Positions 1-11,293 of a stretch of 64,000 nt of DNA are shown in pieces. The translations under genes were made by a program, and so were the position numbers. Numbering within the stretch: position 1 is the first letter of the stretch; each line of letters starts with the position of its first letter. Under the pieces are notes generated by a model that worked only from the letters and a program-made list of their open reading frames with translations, did no database searches and had not been told where the DNA came from. Where the stretch lies: contig BTPP01000004.1 of NCBI GenBank assembly GCA_037102815.1, positions 3,906,001 to 3,970,000 on the forward strand. Reading direction: 5' to 3'. Origin of the DNA: Neurospora intermedia (taxonomy: Eukaryota; Ascomycota; Sordariomycetes; Sordariales; Sordariaceae).

Positions 1-3000
1 TTTATACCGACGTATTCTATTTTATAAACCGGTTTCGGTTTTTTACCAAAGACGATTTATTATCCGAATCGATTAAATACTAATTTAAAATAATATTTCA
101 AATCCTATTAGGAGGACTTACCGTTCGATAATAGAATATAGAAATATCCCTAGAAATTAAACGTATACTATAATAAAACTCCTTTAATAACTTATTAAAC
201 GCCCTTATTAAACGCTAAACGCCGGATCCCGCTATCGCTACTAAGAAATTTACCGAAGGCTCAATTTCCCTAAAAAATATTGTAGCAAACGAAAATACTC
301 TATCCGACTTTATATAAAAATAACTACGCTATACCCGAACTATAGGCATCCTAGGCAAAGATATAGTAAATTAGACAAGTATTATAATTTAAATTTAATT
401 TAAAATAGACTTATACATCTAAATTTACCTCAAACCTCTAAAATACAATTTACTCGGCAATTATATTAAAGAAATCAATAAAGCTAAAGCTATATTAATA
501 TCGGTAATTACCAAACGCTACTTATATGTTAAATATATTATATATTCCTTAAATAAAAATAATAATATTAAACTATTAATTAAACCGACCTAATAAGAAG
601 GAAGAAAAAAGTACCGGAGTAACTGGAGCGGCTATAGGGACTAGGGATAAAACGGTAACTATAATTATAATTATAACCAAAACCGGCGCGACTCAAACCG
701 ATACAACCCGGACCGACGCAATTGGAATTATAATAAAGACCGGGCTTATTACGTAGCTAATAAATAAACCGCTAACGAAGCTCATTATATTAATAATAAC
801 GACGCCGCATCCGACTATTCGACCCTATTAGATTCGGACGACGAAATTACTTATATAGTCTACGATACCTCCCTTATATACTATAAATACTATTATATAT
901 TTACATCCGATATAGAAGTTTAGCGTTACTAATATAAATATAAGCCGAATAAATAGGCAAAAACCGAATTAGCGGTACTCAAACTAATAAAAGAGACTTA
1001 TATTTATTACGGATATTAAATATTATCCTAAAACTCGCTCTTTCAATATACAAAACGCTATATTAAGGTTAAAGCTAATATTATTAATAGAATGCCAGTA
1101 AATTTATTATATTTAGCCGAAGAAAGCGACGAAGAACTAAAGGAGTACAATATTATAAAAGTATTACTATTAAACGAATAAAATATTAAAAAGGGTCTAT
1201 TGTTAAACTATACTTACCTAAGGGTAAAAATTAAAGCTAATTTATAATCCCCTAATATTAAAGTTTATATTAACCCTAGCGCCGGAAAATTATTAATTAA
1301 TTACAAATACTTATAATCCCTCAACTATATAATTGAATATAAGTAATTACAATATATAAAGGGTATCGGCGGATTTTAAACTATTAACAAATAGGTAACC
1401 TTCTATTTATATCTAATAGGTACTAAAGATAGTAAACTAACTTTAATAAAAATAGTAAAATCAATTTAAGTTATAAATAACCTTTCAACTAGACTATTAC
1501 TAGCCAACGACTTTATAGATATTAAATAAAATTATATTAATTATACTACTAAAACAATTTAATTCAAAATAATAGAAGGATTTATACTTCTATTTACAGT
1601 AGACTACTAGTATATTCTTTACGTAAAGAAAGTTACTACGCTAAAGAAAGTTACCCTATTGCCCGGGTAATAAATTTATTTTCCAATAAATTATAAGCCG
1701 TTACTTAAAGGTAAGAATTTTATATTTAATATAAAATATACCCTCGCTACTAACATAATTATTAATATTAAAACATTAATAGTAGTCTTTATTAAAAATA
1801 ATACTAATAATATAGTAACGATTAATAAGCGTTTCTATATTGGCTCTATTACTAAGAATAACGAAGGTATATACTTTAAAATTTTATAGGATAAAGTATA
1901 AAAAGCGGTAGTATTAAATTAAATAATAATTACTACTTAAAATTATTCTAGTATAAATAATCGAGGAGTGTACGATATAATCTTTACTCTACTAGCGGTA
2001 CTATTAGGAGGAGAATTTGAATTAAACCCCCTTATTTAAATAATAGCTTTAAATATAAATCTAATATCGGTTATAAGTACCTTTCATATTAACGCTCTCC
2101 TATAGTAGGAATCTATAAAGATACTATAGCGCGAAAATTCTGCTAAAAAAAAACTATATATACCTAAAAAATACTTTATACTAGGAATCTATATAAACGG
2201 CAATATCCCGGACGAAGTCTCTAAGTAAAGCGTCTACGTATATAGAGGGTATTCAAAAGTAGAGTTAAAGGAATTTATAGATTTAATTTATAAATATAAG
2301 GATATATAAGAAGAAGGCCGAATAATAGAGGTTAAAGAGGAGGATAAAATAAAGGTCCTATTGGTCGAAGGTTAGTAAAACTAAAAAATTAGTATAAGAA
2401 TATACCTGTTAAATAAAAAAGACTAGGCCGTAGTTAATAAAATCTTCGATAGACTCTACGCCTAGGGAAAAATAAAATAGTATAAGGAAGTTACGCTATT
2501 CGCCTACCCAATTTTCGTTATATAAAGGACTATAAAAAATAAAGTAAAAGGCCGCCCTATTATCGATTTAAGAGCCTTTAATTGTATTACAATTCTAAAT
2601 AATTACTTACTACCGCTTTAATTAAAGGTTATTACAAAACTTTATAGTAAATAATATATTATAGTAATCGACGCCGTATTATTCTTTTACCAATTCGGTA
2701 TATAGCCGTTATATTATAATCGCCTCACCCTAATTAACTATCGAAAATTCGAAACCCTAACCATTACCCTAATAGGCTTTTACAATTTACTAACCTATAT
2801 ACAACGATTTATAAATAGGCTATTCGCGCTGTATAAAGTATATTATTAAATTTTTATTAACGATATTATTATTATATTAAATATATTAGAAGATTACTTC
2901 AAATATTTAAATGTAATTTTCCGCCTTTTTATATAGAAAGGCATTTTAATCTCCCCCAAAAAATCCTACCTCGGCTACCCCAATATCGAACTATTAGGAT

Positions 3001-5527
3001 TTAAAGTTAATATATTAGGCCTTTCGATAATTATTGAATGTATTGTAGTATTAAAGAACCTAGCCTTCCCGGACTAATTTAAAGTACTCGAATAATATAT
3101 TGGGAGTTCAAACTTCCTTAGGTACTTCGTTCCTTACTATATCTAATTAACCGAGCCTCTTCAAGTAAAAAAAGTCGTATTACTAGCTAAAGGAAGAGAA
3201 TTAAGTAAGGTAATAGTCGGTAACCCTAATAAATAAATGTATTACTACGTTGTAATTAAATATAAACCAATACCAGCCGAACTAGAGTCCTTCCGGATAC
3301 TCTAAGAAGCCTTATATAGTTTAAATAATAATAAGAAATTAAATATCCTATATTACTATAATCCGGATAAGTAGCTATTTATATAAATCGATGGCTCCCT
3401 CGAATGAAATTTCGGAGTAATAATCTTTTACTTTAAGGATAGATATAAATAGCGAATAGGAATTCAAATCCTAATTAGCTAAATATTACTAATTATATTT
3501 TTAAATAAATATTTAACCAAAGTAGAGACCTGATACGGCCCCTCCGAACTAGAAGTAGCGTGCCTAATATAGGTAGTATAGTAATTTTGAACTACGATTT
3601 ATTTAGTAAACTAATTTATTATTGTACTTACTAACTATTTAGTAATAAAAGGAATTGTAGAGTAAACTAATTTATATATAACTTTGATGGATCGAGCGAA
3701 TAAACGCTTTATTAATGTATTTATTTACTTATTGTAATACGACTTTTAAATTTTCTATATTTCTAGTAAGTTCAATTTTGTACTAAATACCCTCAGCCGC
3801 TTATATACGGTCGGTAACGGACCGAACTTAAATAGAGAACCGGCCTTAAATAATTTATAGAAGAATAATAAAGCCTACCCTACAGTAGAAAAAGAAGGAG
3901 ACCGGCACCCCTTCTTAATAGAGGTAAAAATAAATAAAGTATTCCGGGCCTATATAGTAAAAAGTTATAACTCCGATATAAAATTTAAAAAAGTGTTGGC
4001 TAACCTAAAGGAAATTACTAAGGACGGTAAAATACTTTACTAATTTAATTACCCCTTTGTAATTAATAAATAAAATTAATTTATTTATTATAATTGCTTA
4101 AATAATTCTAGGGCATTATATATACCTTTCAATTACATTAAAGAAATCTTACAAATAACCTACAACGACAAACATCATTTCGGCAAATAACGAATAATAT
4201 ACGACCTTTACAATTTAACTATCCCTTATAAAATAAATTTAATTAAAAAGTATTTAAAGTACTATTTAGAATACTAATTAAATTAAATAAACTATAACCC
4301 CCCTAACGGAAGTTATTAAATAATCAAACTAGAATATATATATATACTACCTATAAGTGTTATCGCTATCGATTTTATTGTAGGTTTGCCCGAAATTTCC
4401 GCCGAAAATTCGCTATAGAAGTTTAACGGGTATAATGTCTTTAATACCTTAATAACCGTAATTAATAAAGCTACTAAGCGTATACTCCTTATTCTAGGAT
4501 ATTCCTCTTATACGGTAGAAGAATAAAGTATAGTATTAATATAATAATTTATTCTAAACGATTGGGGTATACCCAAGGGTATTATTTTAGATAGGGACCG
4601 TAAGTTCACCTCCAGCCTATAGACTGGCATATAGAAGGCGTAGAGAATTAGGCTATTAATAATAACTATTTACCACCCCTAAACTAATAGACTATTGGAG
4701 TAGAAGAATTAGACTATTGAAATCGCTATATAGTTTCACTATTTCTACTTTCTAAACTCTAATTAGTACGATATCCTTCTAATACTCTAATAGAATTTAA
4801 ATAGCGCCCTTATACAATTAACTAATATATTCCTTTACGAGTAACTATATAGATTTAAACTACGCGGCCCCTTTAATACCCTACTACCGTTAGAATATAA
4901 TCCCGAAATATTTATTCTTAAAGAATATTTAAAATAGGACGTTATATTAGTAATAGATTTTATAGTAGTCGATATAAAAAAGAAATACAACGATTACTAC
5001 TGTAATATCCAATTCTAGAAGGGAAATAGAATATTTCTACGACTTTACTACGGATACTATTATTCTAATAACCCTTCGTACAAACTCTTACAATAACGTT
5101 CGGGACCGTATACTGTACTAGAAAAGATTGGAAACCTCGTATACCGGCTTAAATTACTTCGGGGTATAAAGATTCATCCTGTAATATTTATAGCGCATTT
5201 ATTATTAGCACCTGATAGAAAGGATATCTTTAGATAAAATTTACTACCTCCTAGCCCTATTGAGGACTCCTAGTACAATAATAAATATAAAATAAAGATA
5301 ATCTTGAAGTATAAGGAAGTGTAAAAAAAATTGAAGTTTCTAATTAAATAAAAGAGTTAGGGATATTAGTATAACTATTGGATAATAGAGAAAAGTTTAG
5401 AGAATTACTAAGAATTATTAATAGAGTACTAGGATCGTTAAAGAGGAAAACCCGGCCAGAAACGCGGTAGAGGACGCCCTAAAGGGTTAGGAAAGAAAAA
5501 GGTTTAATCTTTAAGGATAGCTAAGGA
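1..5527 (+). mobile_element. RIP-degraded Ty3/gypsy (chromovirus-like) retrotransposon, pol remnant, 5' part outside window
   Basis: The block is AT-rich with excess TpA, few CpA/TpG and retained CpG, the mark of repeat-induced point mutation. Conceptual + strand translation, interrupted by many TAG/TAA stops, still shows a gypsy pol order. There is a protease-like patch near 1255-1330. Reverse transcriptase lies at about 2440-3060, with the DLRA...N motif at 2565-2600 and the active-site box at 2850-2870, now reading FINDI where F/Y-x-DD is expected (first Asp to Asn, a RIP-type change). An RNase H-like IDGS patch is near 3385. Integrase spans about 4150-4800, with Asp at 4371, DRD..FTS at 4590-4612 and a Glu at 4698. 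The end (about 5300-5510) looks like a worn chromodomain plus a basic GQKRGRGRP tail. The element is dead. Its left LTR and gag start lie outside or are unreadable. Confidence 0.85.
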
Positions 5528-5839
5528 CAGCTGCTTTTTCCTCTGGCGAGCCGGGACTTAATACAGTCCATTTCATGTATGTAGATTAGCTTAGTAATTG
5601 ACAGTATATGTAGGTCGCTTGACCGCCCTGCCCAGCCCGCCTGCCGGGCTGCAGGGTAGGTCTAAGCGATAAGATAAGGAGGTGGGTCCGCCCAGATGGA
5701 TTACATCAATCCATCTGCGTGCGGCTCCCACTCTTCCTGATTCTTCCTTCTGCATCACGCTTTACACAGGAATACTATTGCTTTTGCACATCAATTGCAG
5801 GGTTGTTCTTTGAGGCAGAAGCAGTCCATATCAGGTTGT
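5528..5839. other. RIP-escaped, hairpin-rich island, candidate 3' LTR or solo single-copy insert
   Basis: About 310 bp of balanced base composition with normal CpA/TpG sits between two heavily mutated blocks. It holds a near-perfect GC hairpin, with arms at 5633-5639 and 5645-5651 and outer CCCTGC/GCAGGG pairing. It also holds a perfect 10 bp inverted repeat (5693-5702 with 5708-5717, 5 nt loop). It starts right after the basic tail of the gypsy pol frame, where a 3' LTR would be expected. Its size is below the roughly 400 bp length usually needed for RIP, which could explain its survival. The second LTR is not in the window, so LTR identity cannot be shown. Confidence 0.4.
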
Positions 5840-8160
5840 TAAACGAAATAAAAGCGAAATTGTAATTATAATTAGTAGGATTTGGAAAGTATAAATATTA
5901 TTATATAATTTAGAGTTTAAAAATATTAAACTTTATATTAACCCGTACTCGATAGAATTAATATTACCGAACGAATATATACTAATTAGCAACCTACGGG
6001 AGTTTATTTCTATTAATATAGTTATTAACTAAAATAATATATTCGGCTTTAATATAGTTTTTAAGTCTTCGGTCCGTCTTAATAACAATAAAACCCCTAA
6101 AACGCTGTTTATTATCCGCCGGATATACTATAAGAAGAAGGATTATATTCTTCTAATCTATAAGATTTCGCTAATTCTAGAATTCCTAAAAATATAGATA
6201 TTTAGCTGAAATATCCTAGTCGATAGATTTTTCTAATTAAAAGCAATAGGGGGAGTACTACTATTATTATTACTAATTATAATCTTTATTAATAGTTTTA
6301 GGCTATATTATATAATATATAAATTTTTAATAGGGGTATATATTCAATTTATATCCTTACCTAAAAAAGAATTCACCTAACAATATAATATTTTCCCAAT
6401 TACCCTTAGCCCGTATAGGTCGAATTTCGAAGATATAATAAAGGTATTAGAACCTTTGGCTGCCTTAGATAATAGAAATAGAATATTAGTTAATATTAAT
6501 AGTAAATTATATTTATTTTATACTCTTGTATTAGTATTTATTGGAGATATATTATAATAATAGGAAAATAGCGGTATTTTATTGTATTTTACTAATAAAG
6601 GTTACTGGAGTTATAAAGTTTCTAAAATAGATTAAAGAAATTTAGATTTTAATATTATTACTAATAATCGTACTTATTTTAAAGTCGAACGTTAATATCG
6701 GTACTTAGAGTAACGGTTAATTTAGACGGTAAAAAAGCGATATAGTATTAAGATAGGTATTTTAATTAACCTATCCCCTGTAATATATATTGCGCTAGCG
6801 TTGGACTTTATTAGTAGTAGGCCTACTAATATAATTTATTCGGAATTTGCCGGTATTATAAAGATGCTATATTAGATTATTATTAATTAAATTATAATAG
6901 AAGCTAATATAATTGAATATTATTAGATGCTTCGGAAGTTACTATACCCCCTTAAATAGACGAAGGTTCAATCCCTATACTATATTCTATATTATTCCCT
7001 ATTAGAATACGTTCGATAGTCGGTATATATATTGGTTTTATCCGTTATTTAACTTTGGGATTGTTACTTTAAAGCCGATTTTGTTAAATCCTTCAAAGGT
7101 ATCTTTTAGGATTAAATTAATAATAACGATTTTAGAATATTCGATAAACCGGAAGATATTCCTACCGCTAGACTAATTGTATATTATATATTGGGTATTG
7201 TAGAGGTTAATATAATACTATCTATTAATAACCCGATATTATATTAGATTATTGAATTCGATTAATATATTATATTTAACCGAGAGGTCTTCTAAAAGAT
7301 ATATAGAGCCGCTGTAAATATTACCGATATTAAAATAGCTAGGGTTTAAAGCCGAGTTCGAACCCTTAGGGCTGAAACTATTGTATTATTATTAGTTAGT
7401 AGAAACGATTAGGATTAGGGTATATTACCCTCGATAGAAGAATTAATAGGCGTTATAATTAATAATAATATTAACGTCGGCCGATTGAACCTAGCTTAAA
7501 AGGCTACTAAGTACCGTTAATAGGCTAATAGACCTAATATTTATATTGGCCTCTACTATAGAAAAGTAAAGGAAAGATATAGTTTAGTATTTTTAATTAT
7601 AGTATTATACTTAGAAATAAAATATAAATAAGTATTCGATTAAATATTAAGTGTTATACTAACGTATAGAAATATTGTAGGATATTTAAAAATTTAGTAG
7701 TTAAAACGAATTATAAGAATCCTAATAAGGATTTATTTAATTATAAAAATATAATATAAATTATTCGTCTATTATCATTAGATGGATTTAATTACGACGA
7801 ACCTAAGATCGTAGCTATTTTTAAAGAGTTCTAAAAGACTGCGCCGGCCTTATTCGCATCCTTAATTCCTAATGCCGAATATATTGAAGTAGACGATAAT
7901 ATAGTTGTTATTACCAATACTAAAATTAAATTTATTGGCGATACGAAATATTAGAATCCGGCTATTATTAGTCGGTTATTTATTAAATATTATAGAGATA
8001 CCCTTAAAATACTAATAAAAGAGGGACGTATACCTATTGCCTTCGAATATATATTATTAAAAGTATATAGTATAGATTATAATAAGCCGGCGTTAGTAAT
8101 TATTAATAATTATATATTATATTAGTAGAAGAGACTTTCCTTTGACGTACTATAAATACT
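5840..8160 (+). pseudogene. RIP-degraded transposase-like frame, resembles fungal KDZ/Plavaka-type elements
   Basis: One + strand frame can be followed across most of this block if TAG/TAA stops at former CAG/CAA codons are ignored. The piece at about 6400-6720 keeps a pattern I associate with KDZ/Plavaka-like transposase proteins of fungi. A hydrophobic stretch leads to a GD followed by three consecutive stops (probably former Gln codons). A region follows where a probable C-x-x-C reads Y-x-x-Y (TGC/TGT to TAC/TAT, the RIP direction). Further on are an ALDF..SRP patch (about 6795-6825) and a SEFAGI patch (about 6839-6857). Between 7785 and 8150 the frame is open apart from three RIP-type stops. 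The family assignment is from memory of the pattern; that it is a decayed coding region is much surer than which family it belongs to. Confidence 0.4.
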
Positions 8161-9005
8161 TACAGGCAGAGTTTGTAAATGTAAGTGGGGGTGCTATTAA
8201 TACTAATATTTAATATAGGGACGAAAAGTCGGGCCTTAAGAAGTACTATATCCTATCGCGGGGCTAGTATATATAGTACTTATCCTTCGTCGATCGGGAT
8301 ATTGACCTATCTTTTACCGTTAGCCGCTTGGATTATATTATAATATATTAACTACTTTATAGTACGTTACAACGTCTCCTCCGCCTTTGTTAGCTAAGGA
8401 ATATACTGGCGAGTTAGTACGGACATCTACTATATATATGTATATAAGCAAAGTGTGTAAATCTAAGTAGGTTAAACGTTTAGTAACGTATACGTATTAA
8501 GAATGTTGTTTTTATATATTGGTCTATCGGCCGCCGTACTTAAAAGTATATTTCTTAGTTATTTAATGAAAGTATAATTCCGATTCTATATTTTATTCTA
8601 CTAATATTAACCTAAAGTAAAACCTAACTCTAGGATCCGGCTTCCCTACCTACATTTTCCTTATAGTTATAGTAATAACCGATATTAGCGAAGTAGAAAC
8701 TATAAGTAATTTCTTAATCCTAAAGCTCTTAGAGGGGTTTCCTATTACTTTAAGTTCCTTCTAATACTAAACTAATAAAACTAATAATTAAATTATTATT
8801 GGCTTTCCCTCCTTAGACTTAGAATTATCCTTCTATTTTATATTATTTTTAAATAATAAAAATAGCGGTCGGATATTCATTCTTAGTTCTACGCCGGGCG
8901 GTAATAAGTTATTATAATTCAATTTACGTATAGTCTAGGGATAATTTATTTATTAGTCGTATTTATATATTTATTATTGTATTTAATTAATAATCCCTTC
9001 CTATA
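8161..9005. other. RIP-mutated AT-rich sequence, no readable gene
   Basis: Same TpA-rich, CpA-poor composition as the two elements to the left. I could not recover a convincing frame on either strand. It is probably the non-coding end of the element above or a third fragment. The mutated composition stops abruptly around 9005. Confidence 0.6.
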
Positions 9006-9029
9006 TCTATTAACTAAAGGTATATCCAA

Positions 9030-9115
9030 AAATGGGTGCACCAGCCGGGGCGCCGGGTGCCCCATACGGGGGTGCGCTAATACGCGGGTGCGGGTGCGGG
9101 TGCGGGCGGAAGCAG
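9030..9115. repeat. GC-rich patch with GCGGGT hexamer repeats at the RIP boundary
   Basis: The sequence switches from AT-rich to about 70% GC within some 25 bp. It contains GCGGGTGCGGGTGCGGGTGC, four G-tracts spaced by three bases, preceded by GGGGCGCCGGGTGCCCC. The G-tracts could in principle fold as a G-quadruplex. No gene is evident. Confidence 0.6.
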
Positions 9116-11277
9116 GCCTGGGCAGTACGTACTACGATGTACGTAATTAGACCTGGGCGGGTTTCTAGCTACCTGGTCCACTCAGACCTAGCACCGTTTA
9201 TATATTCTCACTGTTCCCCTGAAATTACGGTTCTACAAATTTTACCGTGCTATATTACTGTGAGCTAACCGTTCCTTTTGAAATAAACCGTTCTCTACTG
9301 TAAACTATTTGTAAATTAAATACCGCGATTCTTTAGTTATAACACACAAACTGTTTAGATCGAGGAACTGTGCTGGCACCGTGAGATCACGGTTAGGTCG
9401 GAGGGGGTACTACAGGTAAGGAGGGACGACGGTGCTCTCTATCTCAATCCTATAGCAACCTAGCCAAGACAAGATAAGCACGAGGCAGTAATACATGCGC
9501 CTGACATGCATATCCTGCAGGGGACGGTGAATGTTTTACACGGTATGATGAAGCAGAAGCGAATGATGGAGGGTAGGAGGAGGCTTCGATTTGTTCTCGA
9601 TGTTTTGCGCCGCCGCGCGCTAAGGCCGGCAGTCAATACCTAGGGCTAAGCTTTGAATGTGTGCAGTTAGTTTGACAGTCTCCTGTCGTGGGCAACCATC
9701 ACAAGTCCCTTTTGGCAGGAAACGCAGTCTTGATGTTACGTTTTGGGCGATCGTCAAAACCGAAAAAGTTGCAGGGAGATCCCCAGCAAGAGTGGTCACG
9801 CTCCGGCAATTGCGGACTAAACTACTGAATGTATAACATGAATAGATTGTACACATAGTCAGCAACCCTTTAAACGCAGTATTCATGTTCAATTTTTGAT
9901 TTTCAACCTCGACTACAATCTAATGTCGGCTTTTTTTTTCTTTGGCTGGCTTGGTACTCCTAGTCTATCATACGAAATCTGAACCGCTTTGTCCTGAAAC
10001 CTACGTAGTTGAAATGGAAGGTTAGGTATAGCTCGGAAAGCCATCAACACGATTCGATATGGCACTTTCCATCTTTCAGAAAGAGCTTCTTCAAGGTCAG
10101 CTCACGCTTTGGTCATATCATGAAGCGAGATAATCAGACAAAAAAGTCCTAGGGAAGCTGGCTCGGGGGTCTCGAGCTGTCAAGCAAACCAGTTAGCCAG
10201 TACATATTGGACTGTATGTAGGATTGTGGACCGGCACCACTGCATGTGGAGACTCAAATGGCCGGCCGCAGCCGAGATATGGACTCTGAAACGTGAAGGT
10301 GGAGGGGGGGTTTGCGACTCCGGCGGGACTGGGTTGGGGTTTCGATGTTCAAGTCATGGTGATCCCCCGCATCAGAGTTTCCCGGCTCGACTTTACTCGT
10401 GGTCGGAAAGCCGCAAGAAACCTCCTGACACCTCAAATAAACCACATGTGCGCTCTTGACATCCATACTCAGCCCAGTAGCTTCTGCTGAAGTGGTGGTG
10501 GTGATGGTCACGCAGCGAATCATAGACACCAGTTACAATTGATCACTTTTATATGTTGGTAGGAGCTGAGGTTAGACTTGTCGTTAAGTTGTGCTCTTGT
10601 CCAAAGGCCGTCCACAAAAAAATTTGGGTTACATTGTGTAACTCTGCGGAGTTCGAAGCATTTGATGTCGCCAACTTGAGCCCTATGAGCAACCGATTTT
10701 TGGTGCAGATGTTGTATTTTCTGGCTTCGCTCTTCACAAATGTGAAGAATTCCTCAACGGAACCCTTGCAAATATCTGGATGTAACAAACATTTGAGCGT
10801 CTTTCCCTGTGACCTCTACACAATACCTCTCTAGTTAGTGTATGTAACCGACCGCAATGCAGTTAGGATACCTCTAGGATTGCGGATATTAGTGATCAGA
10901 TGCCACATGTCCAATCAAAGCTCTCTTCTTGCCAAGCACAGACACCCGGTCCCTGCCCCGCTATGCACCAGCCTGAAAGCGCGACCCAACAGCGGGCACG
11001 CCTTCAATCTGTCCAACTTTTGGCGACTCTGGACAAACACCAACAACATCTGGACCGGCATCCGAAGGAATAAGGTCTGATGTCCAGACCGTCGACCTGG
11101 ACAGCTGTCATTCTCACATCTACAATCGATTAGAGCTTTCATGGTTTCGCAGCATCTTCGCCGCTGCTCTCCGTCGAGCTACATATACTTCTCTCCCCGA
11201 CTCGCCGCAGTCCGGGCAACTTGCGCCAAGCTCGAAATCACCAGTGTCGCCCTACAGAACACCATCACAACCTCGCG
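9116..11277. other. Intergenic, no gene seen; probable promoter and leader of NHX1 at the right end
   Basis: Mixed-composition sequence with only short open frames on both strands and no recognisable protein. The last roughly 150 bases before 11278 are pyrimidine-rich and probably belong to the leader of the exchanger gene. Confidence 0.5.
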
Positions 11278-11293
11278 ATGCTCTCCGAGGTGA
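11141..11293 (+). promoter_or_regulatory. Upstream overlapping ORF ahead of NHX1
   Basis: An ATG at 11141 opens a 50-codon frame that runs past the NHX1 start (11278) in another frame and stops at TGA 11291-11293. If transcription starts upstream of 11141, this overlapping uORF would depress NHX1 translation. The transcript start is unknown. Confidence 0.25.

Noticed and set aside
9032-9268. Short Gly/Ala/Cys-rich frame in the GC patch
   Set aside because: Composition follows the hexamer repeat; not a plausible gene.
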